A DNA stretch of 37,352 nt from Klebsiella pneumoniae (GTDB lineage Bacteria > Myxococcota_A > UBA796 > SXON01): assembly GCA_945861635.1 (NCBI GenBank), contig CAMAWH010000048.1, positions 1 to 37,352 on the forward strand. Reading direction: 5' to 3'. Shown piece by piece: positions 1-12,759 of the stretch. The translations under genes were made by a program, and so were the position numbers. Position 1 is the first letter of the stretch; each line of letters starts with the position of its first letter. The notes below the pieces were generated by a model. The model saw nothing but the letters and a program-made list of their open reading frames with translations, was not told where the DNA came from and did no database searches.

Positions 1-111
1 GGCGGGGCAAGGGCGCCCGCACCTGTGCGGGGGGCGCACGCAGACCCGACACACCGCGGAGGCCCAGAACGCGCTACGATCAACCCAACACGATGACGAT
101 CACGACCACGT

Positions 112-507
112 TCACGGGCGACGTTCTACGCCCGACACGCTCCTAGCGCATGCGTGCGCGTCCGCGCGAATGGTCTCAGCGCCCGCTTTGCCGATGCCCA
201 CGAAGAGACAGTCGACTTCCTGAAGGTCGCAGGTCATGCCCTCGGTCCGTGCGGTGTCGGTGATCAGCGCTGCGCCAGCCGCCGCAATGCTCCAGAGCGT
301 GGCGGCCTCGGCCGCGCCGAAGCGCGCGACGAGTTGGTGCAGCCCGAGTTCGCTGTCCGGGGTGAGGAATCCCGAGCTGCGGCCCGACATGCCGCCGCCG
401 CAGATGTCTCGATCAAGCACGATGACATCGGCGCCTGAGGCCGATAGCCGCCGTGCCGCATGGAGGCCAGCGACTCCGAATCCGATCGGGGATCTCCACC
501 ACCCACC
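112..507 (-). pseudogene. Remnant of a DAO-type FAD-dependent oxidoreductase
   Basis: The open minus-strand frame reads a Rossmann FAD-binding start (GFGVAGLHAARRLSASGADV, then VLDRD) followed by a Gly-rich turn (CGGGMSGRSSGF), as at the N-terminus of DAO-fold amine or amino-acid oxidases such as the gamma-glutamylputrescine oxidase group. The family is usually about 400-450 residues; only about 130 codons remain. The frame is closed by a TAG just upstream of the nucleotide-binding motif, with no good start codon before it, and stops at 112 right after a segment (LFVGIGKAGAETI) that fits the middle of such enzymes. Positions 1-111 do not continue the protein in any frame. I take it as a gene decayed at both ends. 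The family assignment rests on the FAD motif and the following turn; the substrate cannot be told. Confidence 0.6.
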
Positions 508-546
508 CTATCGACATCCCCCCACCCAACCGGGTATCAAGGCGCC

Positions 547-3435
<2,889 letters not shown>

Positions 3436-3439
<4 letters not shown>

Positions 3440-4599
3440 GGCATCATCCGCGAGGCCAGCACCGCCACGCCGATCCCAATCAGGATGATGAGCGCGCCGA
3501 GCGGCAGCAGATCGACGAGGTCATGACGGCCGTCGTTCCGCCGGGGCGGGGGTAAATCCTCCTCTTCCTGTGCGTCACCGGAAAGCCGGCGTGTCCGAAA
3601 ATGCGGCGCCGACGGTCCCGTGTTCGCCAGCGGCCCGGTCGTCGGATGCGACCCGTCGTCGACGAAGACCTGGTCCATGGGTTCTGCCGCTTGAAACAAG
3701 ACACGCGGGCGATCCTCCGAAGGAATTCGCGCCCTGACCGGTGTGGGCGGGTCGTCCGCCGCCACTTCCGCACGTTGGCGAACCGCAGCCGCAACGATCT
3801 CGGGGCGACGCGTGGGTTTGCCGAGATAACGATTGACCGCCAGCACGTCGCGGATCAAGGCGGATTCAGGCTCGTAGCGCCCACGGGGATCCTCCGCGAG
3901 CATGCGGGACACCGGGCGGTGCATCGCGAGGCAAGCACGCTCCAGGCGCTCCAGCGCCTCGCCAACCGGATCGTCCGCGGACGGGTTCATCGGCACGCCC
4001 GTCAATAGATGGACGGCGAGGGCGCCCAACGTCCACTGGTCCGCGGCCGCCGTCCAACCCGTGGCTTCCAGTTCGGGCGGGCGCGGCGTCGCATCTCCTG
4101 CGTGGTCCACCCCGAAGTCAACGAGGACGACGCGGCCGTCCGCGCCGAACCGAACGGTGTGCGCGGACAGCGCGCCATGCACGATCTGACCGCCCGGACG
4201 CAACACGCCGTGGGCATGGCGGAGCGCGTAGGCCACTTCCGCGATGATTTCAATCGCCGTGGGCACATCGAGGTGCACCCGCCCCCCCGCGACCAGCCGC
4301 AGAACCGAATGGAGACTGGGCCCGTCCACCCACTCCAACGCGGACGCCGCTGGTCCAGTGTAGTAAGCAAAAGCCTTCCGAATACGGCTATCATCCATCG
4401 ACCTAAGCGTCTCGTACTCCCGACGAATCTTCGCCACCGCCGCCGCGTTCGACGGCCGGTCGGCCACGCGAATCAGCGCCAAACCCGGCTCCCGCGGCGT
4501 TCCACCCTCACGCGCGGCACGCCAAAGCTCGACGCCGGCACGTTCCCCGAAGGGTTCGACCAGCTCATACGGACCCACGCGATCGCCGATCAGGGGCAC
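3436..4599 (-). CDS. Membrane-anchored serine/threonine pseudokinase
   Basis: 387 residues with a bacterial Hanks-type kinase fold but broken catalysis. The N-lobe starts VGPYELVEPFGE; the beta-3 Lys position reads LALIRV, with Arg about residue 44; the alpha-C Glu may be in REYETL. The catalytic loop HRDLKPxN is replaced by HGALSAHT (141-148), losing the catalytic Asp, Lys and Asn. DFG is kept (161-163) and so is the DQWTLG helix. After a Pro-rich, acidic linker there is one C-terminal transmembrane helix (about 362-384, GALIILIGIGVAVL), so the kinase-like domain would face the cytoplasm. Start is GTG, 28 bases after the icmF stop. Inference: a scaffold or regulatory pseudokinase rather than a phosphotransferase. 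Its role in a mutase/biotin operon is unknown. Confidence 0.8.
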
Positions 4600-4627
4600 A
4601 CGGTCACCCTACCACCGACTCGACCCT

Positions 4628-7600
4628 TTACAGGCTTCGCCGGTATTCACCGCCAACCTCGTACAGTGCGTGACTGATTTGTCCCAGGCTCGCCACCCGG
4701 ACCGTGCGCATCAGCTCGGCGAACAGGTTTCCTCCGTCCAGCGCCACGGACTTGAGGCGGGTCAGCGCATCCGCGGTTTCCTCGGCATGCGTCGCCTGAA
4801 ACGCCCGCAGCGCCGTGATCTGGGCATCCTTTTCCGCATTCGACGCGCGACGCAACTCCACCGGGGCCGGCTCCCAATCCCCGGCCAGCGTCGTCGGATC
4901 CTCAAAGGTATTGATGCCGACGATGGGCAGGGTACCGTCGTGCTTCAGCCCTTCGTAGTACAGCGACTCTTCCTGAATCTTCCCCCGTTGATACTGCGTT
5001 TCCATGGCACCAAGGACGCCGCCGCGCGCGTCGATCCGGGCAAACTCGTCGAGCACGGCGCTCTCCACCAGGTCGGTGAGCTCGTCCGTCACGAACGCGC
5101 CCTGAAGAACGTTTTCACTTTTCGCCCAGCCAAGCTCCTTGTTGATGATCATCTGGATGGCCATTGCGCGGCGAACGGACTCCTCGGTCGGCGTGGTGAT
5201 CGCCTCGTCGTAGGCGTTGGTGTGCAGCGAATTACAGTTGTCGAAGATGGCAAGGACCGCCTGCAGCGTGGTGCGGATGTCGTTGAACTGGATTTCTCGC
5301 GCATGCAAGGAGCGTCCCGACGTTTGCACGTGGTACTTCAGGCGTTGACTGCGCTCATCCGCGCCGTACTTCTCTCGCATGGTGACGGACCAGATACGAC
5401 GCGCCACTCGCCCGAGCACCGTGTACTCCGGGTCCAGACCATTCGAGAAGAAGAACGATAGATTGGGAGCAAAGTCATCGATCTTCATGCCGCGGGCAAG
5501 GTAATATTCGACGAACGTGAACCCGTTCGCCAGCGTAAATGCGAGCTGGGAAATCGGGTTCGCCCCCGCTTCCGCGATGTGGTACCCGCTGATCGACACC
5601 GAATAGTAGTTACGAACGTCGTGTTCGACGAAAAACTCCTGAATGTCGCCCATGAGCTTCAGCGAGAACTCCGTGGAGAAGATGCAGGTGTTTTGCGCCT
5701 GATCCTCCTTGAGAATGTCCGCCTGGACGGTGCCGCGTGCCGTGGTCAGAGTGCGGTCGTGCAGCGCCCGGTGTTCGTCGGGCGTGGGTGCGCGGCCATG
5801 CTTGGCGAAAAACCGATCCACCTGCTGATCGATGGCCGTGTTGAAGTACATGGCGAGCAGGATCGGTGCGGGGCCGTTGATCGTCATCGACACGGAGGTA
5901 GCGGTGTCACAGAGATCGAAGCCGCTGTACAGGATCTTCATATCGTCGAGCGTCGGCACGCTCACGCCGCTTTCTCCAACCTTGCCGTAGATGTCCGGAC
6001 GCTCGTGCGGGTCCTCTCCATACAGGGTGACACTGTCGAAGGCGGTCGACAGGCGCTTCGCGGGCTCCCCGGCGCACAGGAAGTGAAAGCGAGCGTTCGT
6101 CCGCGCCGGCCCCCCCTCTCCTGCGAACATGCGCTTCGGGTCTTCACCCGCGCGCTTGAGGGGAAATACCCCGGCGGTGTACGGGAACATTCCCGGGAAG
6201 TTCTCCAGAAGCCCGAACCGCAGTATCTCCCCGTGGTCGACGTACCGCGGCGCACCCACCCGAGGGATCTTCAACTGGGAGAGCGAGGTGGTCTTCAGCG
6301 GCTGCCGGATCTCGCGACCGCGCACCGTATACACATAGTCATCCGCGCGATAGCGAGCCTGTAACGCCGGCCAACCATCGACGTAGGCCTGCGCTTCGGC
6401 GTCCAGCGGCAGGGTCGAAAGGTGCGTGTCAACGACGGATCGCAGTTCCGGCAGCTCCTCGGCCGCCCCAAGCAGCCGAAATCGCCGACGCGCGAGGACG
6501 ATTCGCTCTTCCGCGCGCTGCCGATACATCCGACACGTATCAACAATCTCCCCGAGGTACCTGTCTCGTTGGGGAGGGATGATTCGCCGCCGCGGAGGGG
6601 AGGCGCGCGTGCCGGGGTCCGGCACCTGGGTGGGCCAGGCGCCTCCGGTGTGCGTTCGCAGCAGCGTGAGCAGGAAGCGGTACGCGGCGTTTACCCCTGC
6701 ATCATTGAACTGAGATGCAATGGTGCCGAACACCGGCAGCGCGTCGTCGGGCGTCGTGAACAGTTCGCGGTTGCGCTTGACCTGCTTCCGGATGTCACGA
6801 AGCGCATCTTCTGCACCCCGGCGCTCGAATTTGTTGAGCACCACCATGTCCGCCGAATCGAGCATGTCGATCTTTTCGAGCTGACTCGGCGCTCCGTACT
6901 CCGGGGTCATCACGTAGAGGGAGACGTCCGACACCTCGACAATCGCGCCGTCAGACTGGCCGATGCCGCTCGTTTCGACGAAGATGGCATCGAACTTCGC
7001 TGCTTTGCACACCAGGATCGCGTCCTTTATGGCAGCGGAGAGCTCCCCCCGCTCCCCCCGCGTTGCGAGCGACCGCATGAAACACCGCGGCGAGTGGATG
7101 GCGTTCATGCGAATGCGATCCCCAAGCAGCGCCCCGCCCGTGCGCCGACGGGTCGGATCGACCGACAGTACGGCGATGCGATGGTCGGAAAAATCCGCAA
7201 GATATCGGCGAACCAGCTCATCACAGAAGGAGGACTTTCCCGCGCCGCCCGTTCCGGTGAGCCCGATGACCGGGATCCCCGGGGCCCCGCTCGACGTCTC
7301 CCCGGCCTCCTCCAGAAACGCCGCGACCTCCGGCGGCAACCGCCCCTGCTCCGCGAGCGTGATCGCGCGCGCCAACACCGGATGTGCGCCGCCAACCACC
7401 GCTGCGACCGTCACGCCGCCCCCCCCCGACAACGGCAGCAACCCCGGATCGAAATCGGCCCGACGCAGCAGATCGTCGATCACCCCCTGCAAACCGAGAC
7501 GACGCCCGTCTTCCGGCGAATAGATCCGCTCAATGCCGTAGGCCTGCAGTTCGCGAATCTCTGCGGGCACGATAACCCCGCCGCCACCGCCAAAGATTCG

Positions 7601-7882
7601 CACGTGCCCCGAACCCGCCGCCACGAGCAGGTCTCGCATGTAGCGGAAATACTCCATGTGGCCGCCCTGGTACGAGCTGAGCGCGATCGCCTGTGCGTCC
7701 TCCGCAATGGCCGCCTCCACGACTTCCGCCACCGAGCGGTTGTGGCCGAGATGGATGACTTCCGCGCCGCTGGCCTGCAGGATCCTCCGCATGATGTTGA
7801 TCGACGCATCGTGGCCGTCAAACAGCGATGCGCCCGTCACGATGCGGATCTTGTGGGTGGAGTGGTAGCGAGCCGAGTCCAA
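4628..7882 (-). CDS. icmF: Fused isobutyryl-CoA mutase with G-protein chaperone
   Basis: Adenosylcobalamin-dependent interconversion of isobutyryl-CoA and n-butyryl-CoA; cytoplasmic. The order is that of IcmF: B12-binding domain first (DGHDAS with the base-off His near 24, then SSYQGG and GGGGGVIVP), a MeaI-type GTPase (P-loop GTGGAGKSS near 210, [30 protein letters not shown] near 350), then the TIM-barrel mutase domain with [12 protein letters not shown], the IcmF-type variant of the substrate loop rather than the methylmalonyl-CoA mutase one. There is no ATG ahead of the conserved start; I chose TTG at 7882, giving 1084 residues, close to the usual 1090. The frame stays open upstream to 8068 but that part overlaps the divergent FHA gene and looks non-coding. 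The start is uncertain by some 20 codons. Related PCM-type substrates such as pivalyl-CoA cannot be excluded. Confidence 0.93.
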   Translation of the reverse strand: MDSARYHSTHKIRIVTGASLFDGHDASINIMRRILQASGAEVIHLGHNRSVAEVVEAAIAEDAQAIALSSYQGGHMEYFRYMRDLLVAAGSGHVRIFGGGGGVIVPAEIRELQAYGIERIYSPEDGRRLGLQGVIDDLLRRADFDPGLLPLSGGGGVTVAAVVGGAHPVLARAITLAEQGRLPPEVAAFLEEAGETSSGAPGIPVIGLTGTGGAGKSSFCDELVRRYLADFSDHRIAVLSVDPTRRRTGGALLGDRIRMNAIHSPRCFMRSLATRGERGELSAAIKDAILVCKAAKFDAIFVETSGIGQSDGAIVEVSDVSLYVMTPEYGAPSQLEKIDMLDSADMVVLNKFERRGAEDALRDIRKQVKRNRELFTTPDDALPVFGTIASQFNDAGVNAAYRFLLTLLRTHTGGAWPTQVPDPGTRASPPRRRIIPPQRDRYLGEIVDTCRMYRQRAEERIVLARRRFRLLGAAEELPELRSVVDTHLSTLPLDAEAQAYVDGWPALQARYRADDYVYTVRGREIRQPLKTTSLSQLKIPRVGAPRYVDHGEILRFGLLENFPGMFPYTAGVFPLKRAGEDPKRMFAGEGGPARTNARFHFLCAGEPAKRLSTAFDSVTLYGEDPHERPDIYGKVGESGVSVPTLDDMKILYSGFDLCDTATSVSMTINGPAPILLAMYFNTAIDQQVDRFFAKHGRAPTPDEHRALHDRTLTTARGTVQADILKEDQAQNTCIFSTEFSLKLMGDIQEFFVEHDVRNYYSVSISGYHIAEAGANPISQLAFTLANGFTFVEYYLARGMKIDDFAPNLSFFFSNGLDPEYTVLGRVARRIWSVTMREKYGADERSQRLKYHVQTSGRSLHAREIQFNDIRTTLQAVLAIFDNCNSLHTNAYDEAITTPTEESVRRAMAIQMIINKELGWAKSENVLQGAFVTDELTDLVESAVLDEFARIDARGGVLGAMETQYQRGKIQEESLYYEGLKHDGTLPIVGINTFEDPTTLAGDWEPAPVELRRASNAEKDAQITALRAFQATHAEETADALTRLKSVALDGGNLFAELMRTVRVASLGQISHALYEVGGEYRRSL

Positions 7883-7956
7883 GGACCGTCCGGGAAAGGG
7901 GGCGCGCTCTGCTAACGCGGGCGGCGCCGCGCCCCGAATTCCATTAGGCGGCGACG

Positions 7957-8778
7957 ATGATCGACGTGGAACTCCGCGAGGCGCTGCACTCGCTCGGCAT
8001 TGACGAATCGGGTCGCGACGCGTTGCCCCTCCTTCCCGTCGTGTATGTGGCGTGGTCAGATGGCACACTTCAGCCAGATGAACACGCCTTCATCACCGAT
8101 CTCGCGATCAGCCAACTGCGTATCGGTCCGGAGGCCGCGCGGGTGCTGGACAACTGGCTGAAGGCACCGCCGACGGCCGCCCACATGGACCGCGGCTGCG
8201 CGGTGCTGATCGAGCTGAACCGGCGCGTGGGTGGAAAGGACGTGGACATTGCGGACTTTTGTCAGCGGGTCGCCGAGGCCTCCGGCAGTTTTTTCGGAAA
8301 GGTGAATCGTCCGGAGCGTGAAGCGCTCGAAGTGATTGGAAAGAGCCTTGCCGTCGATCCGCAACGTCGATTTGTCGATCTGATGCGCAAGCTGAACGAG
8401 CGGGCGACGGACGACGCCATGATGGAGTGGCTGGAAGACGAAAACACCAATCCCGGCATGTTTGCACCCACCCGCGTGCCGCCGCTGAAGGGCCCGTCGG
8501 GAATCGTGATCGGTGATGCAACGGAAGAGCTGGTGACGGTGCTTGAAACCGAAGTCTCCATCGGCCGCGGGCGGGACAACACGCTGCAACTCGCCCATGA
8601 CGGCCAGAGCTCGCGCCGCCACTGCACGATCACCCGGGAAGCCGACGGCGTCGTCCGCCTGCGTGACCATGGCTCGTCCAACGGCACCCTGGTGAACGGG
8701 GAGAGGGTATCGGAGCGCCGCCTTTTCGGAGGAGAGGAGATTCTCGTCGGCGAAACGGTGCTTCGCTATCGCGTGTGA
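7957..8778 (+). CDS. TerB-like domain plus FHA domain protein
   Basis: 273 residues, no signal peptide or membrane segment. Residues about 15-140 are helical and resemble the TerB/DjlA tellurite-resistance fold ([17 protein letters not shown] is the typical acidic turn before helix 2). Residues about 195-270 form a forkhead-associated domain with the phosphothreonine-binding residues in place: [18 protein letters not shown], and [13 protein letters not shown] domains read threonine phosphorylation by Hanks-type kinases, so it is notable that a kinase-like gene lies in the divergent operon, although that one looks catalytically dead. The gene starts 74 bases from the icmF start and its 3' end overlaps the next minus-strand gene by 13 bases. 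The cellular role is unknown. Confidence 0.85.
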   Translation: MIDVELREALHSLGIDESGRDALPLLPVVYVAWSDGTLQPDEHAFITDLAISQLRIGPEAARVLDNWLKAPPTAAHMDRGCAVLIELNRRVGGKDVDIADFCQRVAEASGSFFGKVNRPEREALEVIGKSLAVDPQRRFVDLMRKLNERATDDAMMEWLEDENTNPGMFAPTRVPPLKGPSGIVIGDATEELVTVLETEVSIGRGRDNTLQLAHDGQSSRRHCTITREADGVVRLRDHGSSNGTLVNGERVSERRLFGGEEILVGETVLRYRV

Positions 8779-9260
8779 TCGGCCTCCTGGGGTTCCACGG
8801 CGTCGGTCAGGTGGATGCGAATCTCCGGGCCATTGCGAAACGTGACGGTCACGCAGTCCGGGGTGACCGCGAGCCGCGCCAGCTCCACCTCGAATACGAA
8901 TCTCCCGGCGCGAAGCGACGAACCGGGCTCGAAGTCCAATACAAAACGATCTTCCGCGCGCGTCACCACTCCGCGCAAGGGACTCGCGATCTCAAGGTTG
9001 GCGCCGACGCCCATCACCCGCACCTCTCTCCGAATCACGGGACCGGCATTCGCGAATCGCTCCCCTGAAAAGCAGAGATCGCCCCGATCATCGAGTTGGG
9101 CCTGAAAGTCGGATGCGACGCTGATTCCCAGCATAGCAACAAGGTTTCCAACCGGAAGGCGCAGGTGTCCGGCGCTGTGAACATGACACACCACCCCGAT
9201 GATCGTGTGGATGTCCGCCCGGAGATCCGACCTCCGGAATTCGACGGCGCCAGGAAACAT
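8766..9260 (-). CDS. Hypothetical protein, last gene of the B12 operon
   Basis: A 164-residue protein that I do not recognise. It has no signal peptide or membrane span and seems mostly beta-strand. An early RRSDLRAD and later hydrophobic strands faintly recall PilZ domains, but the defining D-x-S-x-x-G segment is not convincing, so I do not claim it. The start is ATG at 9260, which shares one base with the stop of the upstream propeller lipoprotein (TGATG), so the two are probably coupled; the open frame runs on to 9302 but there overlaps that gene. Being cytoplasmic-looking, it differs from the exported proteins around it. The 3' end overlaps the FHA gene tail to tail. Confidence 0.65.
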   Translation of the reverse strand: MFPGAVEFRRSDLRADIHTIIGVVCHVHSAGHLRLPVGNLVAMLGISVASDFQAQLDDRGDLCFSGERFANAGPVIRREVRVMGVGANLEIASPLRGVVTRAEDRFVLDFEPGSSLRAGRFVFEVELARLAVTPDCVTVTFRNGPEIRIHLTDAVEPQEADHTR

Positions 9261-10519
9261 CAGACTCCGGAGTCCGCCGCTTCCGAATCGTAGGCCGCAC
9301 ACAACGTCATTTGCTGAACGCGACCCGGTAGATCGACGTCGGTGATGACCTGGCCCGTGACACCATCACGTTCGAGCACATAGTCGTTCGTGATGTGGTC
9401 CTCCGCGGTGAAGATGTGGGTGCCATGGATCTCCATGGCCACAAGGTCGGTGGGCGCTGTCCAACTCTGAAGTGCCGCGCCGTCGGCGAGGATGTGCTCG
9501 ACCTTGGCGAGGGGCGGGTCGGCCGGCGTGGCCACCCACATGTCATCCACATCCCGACCAAGGGCAACGTCAATCAGCGTAGTAACGCCGGTTGCATCCA
9601 CGATCCAGGCGCCCGACCCGCTGCCGCTGAGATCCACGACCTCCACGCCACCGTCCATCTGCACGCCGAGCGCTGTCACGGTGGAAGCGTGGACCACGTA
9701 CATCGAGGTGCCCCAGCGCCAAACGGTACCGTCAGGATTGCTGCCGAGCATGGGATAGTCCGCCAGTACCGACCCGGTTGCCGATTCCACCTTGACGATG
9801 CGACCCGGATTGTAGACGGCGCCGACGGAGGTGAAGTTCGCCAACGCGACGTACACGTGATCTCCCTCTTCGGCAAAGGCCACCGGCTCCGGGCGCCCGT
9901 CCGAGTCGGAATACGCGGACAGGTCGATGGGCGACCCCTCGGCACCCGCTTCTGAGAACGTTTGCAGCCGCGCCTTTCCCCATCCGGCGACCCACCACCG
10001 ATCACCCACGGACTCAATGGCGCGCGGATCCCGCATCGTCCCCACCGACCAGGTGCTGACAACGGCCGCAGACTCCGCGTTGATACGAATGATTTCATCC
10101 GAAATCGTGGCATCGTTGTAGCCCTGCAGGACCCACGCCGAGTCTCCTGCACAGCCGAGTCGGCTGTCCGCACGCACGGACAAGCCGCCGACCGCCGTGA
10201 GCGTTGTTTGTCCAGGTTCCAGCACGTACACTTCGGCCGCATCTTCTGGCGCCGCGTCCTCTGCGGCCACGACGAGCACCAAACGGGTCACCCCCGTGTA
10301 ATCGGCGCGCATGAAGTCCGGGCCCGTTCCCGTGTCCGTGCCCGTGTCCGTGCCGGTATCGACGCTGGTATCCACCGGCTTTCCCGTGTCCGTGTCCGTG
10401 TCGGCTGCCCCGGTATCGCCACTGCCGCTGTCCAGGGCGGCGTCCTTTCCGGCCAATGGAACCGCCTCACACGCCGCGATGGGAAGAAGTGGTGCGAACA
10501 GAGCTACAAGACGACGCAA
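9260..10519 (-). CDS. Beta-propeller lipoprotein, BtuG/YncE-like
   Basis: Predicted 419-residue lipoprotein. TTG at 10519 has a GGAGG four bases upstream and opens a signal peptide MRRLVALFAPLLPIAAC (lipidated Cys 17); the frame is open much further upstream but that part overlaps the ECF gene. A long Asp/Thr/Gly linker (repeated DTDTG/DTGT, about 28-65) should hold the domain away from the membrane. The rest shows about seven repeats of a beta-blade pattern (VYVLEPGQ, IIRINAES, VYVALANF, IVKVESATG, VVDLSGSG), as in YncE and the Bacteroides B12-binding lipoprotein BtuG. The segment before the third blade (SDGRPEPVAFAEEGDHVYVAL) has a close counterpart in the first lipoprotein of this operon. 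It follows the ECF gene by 74 bases. B12 binding is inferred from fold and context only. Confidence 0.75.
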   Translation of the reverse strand: MRRLVALFAPLLPIAACEAVPLAGKDAALDSGSGDTGAADTDTDTGKPVDTSVDTGTDTGTDTGTGPDFMRADYTGVTRLVLVVAAEDAAPEDAAEVYVLEPGQTTLTAVGGLSVRADSRLGCAGDSAWVLQGYNDATISDEIIRINAESAAVVSTWSVGTMRDPRAIESVGDRWWVAGWGKARLQTFSEAGAEGSPIDLSAYSDSDGRPEPVAFAEEGDHVYVALANFTSVGAVYNPGRIVKVESATGSVLADYPMLGSNPDGTVWRWGTSMYVVHASTVTALGVQMDGGVEVVDLSGSGSGAWIVDATGVTTLIDVALGRDVDDMWVATPADPPLAKVEHILADGAALQSWTAPTDLVAMEIHGTHIFTAEDHITNDYVLERDGVTGQVITDVDLPGRVQQMTLCAAYDSEAADSGV

Positions 10520-10593
10520 TCGGCCTCCGCGACCCTTCCAGCCTAACGCAGGCGCGCGCCGACCACCCACCTTTCTGGGGAGGGCCGTTTCTC

Positions 10594-12759
10594 TCACATC
10601 CACGCGCGGACGAACGCGTACAGCGGGCGGAGTCCCGGAACGTAGAGAATGTCGGCCCCGTAGAGCAGGTAGAGCACGCGGGCTGCGGCAATCGCAAGCG
10701 CACCGAACATTGCGCTCCCGGCGACCGCGGCCGCCAGCGTGGACATCGACGAGACACGGGCCGTCGTGCGTGGGGAGCTTGGATGGAAGCCGCGCGCGTC
10801 CAGCGTTTCTGCAAGTGCCTGCGCACGACGAATGCACCGGGCGGCCACCGGGCGGAGCAGGTTGCCCTCTTGAATCGCCCAGTTCCAGGGAGTCCTCCGC
10901 CACACGGAGCGCCCCCTGCGCGCGCGCGCACGCCGGCTGGCTACGACTTCGGCTCCCACGACCGGCAGGAACCGGAGCGACGTAGTGGCCATGAGCGCAA
11001 GGCCCCACGGGACACGAAGTCGCTGTAAAACGAGGGCAAGATCCTCGCTCGGAACACCAAGCGCAACGGCAAGTCCAGCCGCCGTCACCGCTGTGAACCG
11101 TAGGGACTGGACGAGACCGTGGAGGAACCCCTCTTTCCAAAGCGTGATGGGCCCGATGGGAATCGGTGTTCGCGGCAGGTCCGCGTAGAACAGGGCCTGT
11201 GAAAAGGCCGTGCTCCAGGACAGCAACGCAAGTCCCGCCACGAGCGGCCACCGCCATCCATCCATCCTTGGTTGAACCATCGCTAACGTGACACAAATCG
11301 CTGCGACAACTCCCAGCGCGAGCGGGGCTTCCAGCGTGAGCGCAAGCACGCCTGTCGCCACCAAAAGCGCAACGGCCATTCGCGCTTCGACGGGCGCTCG
11401 CACCGGGATTTCAGGGTGCGCCTTCGGCGCCCGAGTGGTTGCGACGGCAAGCACGGCCGACGGAGACGCATCCATCACAATTCGGCCGTCCTCGATGAGG
11501 ATAGCGCGCGTGGCCTCCCTGGCGACCAGCGCTCGGTCGTGCGTCGCGAAGATGACGGCGCACGGCAGGGGCGCGATACAGGCGAAGATGGCGTCAATCG
11601 CACCCGCGTCCTGCCCGCTCGTGGGCTCGTCGAGGAGCAACACGGCGGGCTCCGACGCCAGCGCGGCCGCGACGGCAACGCGCAGGCGTTGTCCGCGAGA
11701 CAGCGCGTGCGGCGAGCGGGCGCCCAGCCCATCGAGCCGCATCGCCGCACGGAGCGCGGCCACCCGAGCCGCGACATCCGTCCGACCGGACTCCGTCGGG
11801 GCGTACCCGATTTCATCGTCCACGGTTTCGGCAAACAGGCCGAGGTCGGGATTCTGCGGCACGAGCAGCGCCGCGGCACCCGTCACACGGCCGTTTGTCG
11901 GCCGCAGTTCGCGCGCGAGCAGTTGGAGCAGCGTGCTTTTTCCACCGCCGTTGTGGCCGACGATGGCGATGCGTTCCCCGGCGTGGACGGCAAGGGTGGC
12001 GTCGGCGATGCCCCACGCGGCGGAGACGGCAGGGGCGCTCAGAACGAGGGTGGTCGGCTCGGGAACGGCGCTCAGCGGGGGTCGCGTCGGCGCCGGCGCC
12101 CCCACCGCCATGTGCCCCCCAACCATATGTACGGTGCGGTCCGCAAACCGACCGGCCGCCTCCAGGCGATGTTCGACGAGGAGCACGGCGGTACCTGCAT
12201 CCGCGAGCCCCCGAAGTGTTCGCATCACGTCCGCCGCCCCCTCGGGATCGAGGTGGGCCAGTGGCTCATCGAGGAGCAACACCCGCGCCCCTGCCGCGAC
12301 GGCCGCACCGATGGCCAGGCGTTGGCGTTGCCCACCGCTCAGCCGCCGCGGGTCGGCGCCGTCCAGCCCGACCAATCCGACAAGCGCCAGCACCTCACGA
12401 ACCCGGTGATGAACGCGCTCGGTTCCCTCCCCCACATTCTCCAGGGAAAACGCCACCTCTGCCGCCACGTCGGCGCACACCACGGAATCGTCCGGGTCCT
12501 GCCCCACAAAGCCGACGGTGCACACGCGGTCGGCCGCCACGATGGCGCCCGGGTCACGTCCGTCGATCAGCACCGTGCCCCGAACGACGCCGTGGCCTTG
12601 CCGCGCCGCAAGGCCCGCGCAGACCCGCAGGATCGTGGATTTCCCACAGCCGGAAGGGCCGGTCAACACCACCAATTCCCCCGCCGATACATCCAGATCG
12701 AACGGACCAATGCAGGTTCCCGACGGGAACTGATACATTGCATGTTTCAAGGTAATCAT
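10594..12759 (-). CDS. ECF transporter energising module, fused A-A-T
   Basis: 721 residues joining three proteins that are usually separate. Residues 1-235: first ABC ATPase (P-loop GPSGCGKST 34-42, signature LSGGQ 140-144, Walker B LLLDEP, switch His in VEHRLE). Residues 240-440: second ATPase (GHNGGGKST 268-276, signature LSRGQ 353-357, LLLDEPTSGQD, ATHDR). Residues 460-721: EcfT/CbiQ-type membrane domain with several helices and the coupling motifs ARARRG (about 611) and ETLDARGF (about 651) that contact the two ATPases. Together they power import by an S component, which is encoded just upstream with an ATGA overlap. The true start is ATG at 12759; the longer frame covers the S gene. A-A fusions are common; a full A-A-T chain is rarer. 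Substrate is set by the S component and, here, by the riboswitch. Confidence 0.9.
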   Translation of the reverse strand: MITLKHAMYQFPSGTCIGPFDLDVSAGELVVLTGPSGCGKSTILRVCAGLAARQGHGVVRGTVLIDGRDPGAIVAADRVCTVGFVGQDPDDSVVCADVAAEVAFSLENVGEGTERVHHRVREVLALVGLVGLDGADPRRLSGGQRQRLAIGAAVAAGARVLLLDEPLAHLDPEGAADVMRTLRGLADAGTAVLLVEHRLEAAGRFADRTVHMVGGHMAVGAPAPTRPPLSAVPEPTTLVLSAPAVSAAWGIADATLAVHAGERIAIVGHNGGGKSTLLQLLARELRPTNGRVTGAAALLVPQNPDLGLFAETVDDEIGYAPTESGRTDVAARVAALRAAMRLDGLGARSPHALSRGQRLRVAVAAALASEPAVLLLDEPTSGQDAGAIDAIFACIAPLPCAVIFATHDRALVAREATRAILIEDGRIVMDASPSAVLAVATTRAPKAHPEIPVRAPVEARMAVALLVATGVLALTLEAPLALGVVAAICVTLAMVQPRMDGWRWPLVAGLALLSWSTAFSQALFYADLPRTPIPIGPITLWKEGFLHGLVQSLRFTAVTAAGLAVALGVPSEDLALVLQRLRVPWGLALMATTSLRFLPVVGAEVVASRRARARRGRSVWRRTPWNWAIQEGNLLRPVAARCIRRAQALAETLDARGFHPSSPRTTARVSSMSTLAAAVAGSAMFGALAIAAARVLYLLYGADILYVPGLRPLYAFVRAWM

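Noticed and set aside
4628..7882. Methylmalonyl-CoA mutase instead of isobutyryl-CoA mutase
   Set aside because: The B12 domain is N-terminal, followed by a G-protein domain, and the substrate loop reads [11 protein letters not shown], the IcmF pattern.
5579..7915. Long plus-strand open frames opposite icmF (5579-6364, 6422-7915)
   Set aside because: They mirror the highly conserved icmF coding sequence; composition is Arg/His-rich and no motif is present.
8766..9260. PilZ domain in the last gene of the B12 operon
   Set aside because: Only a weak RRxxLR start; the D-x-S-x-x-G core is missing.
10520..11296. Upstream extension of the propeller lipoprotein frame over the ECF gene
   Set aside because: The TTG at 10519 has an SD and a lipoprotein signal; the extension overlaps conserved EcfT coding sequence.
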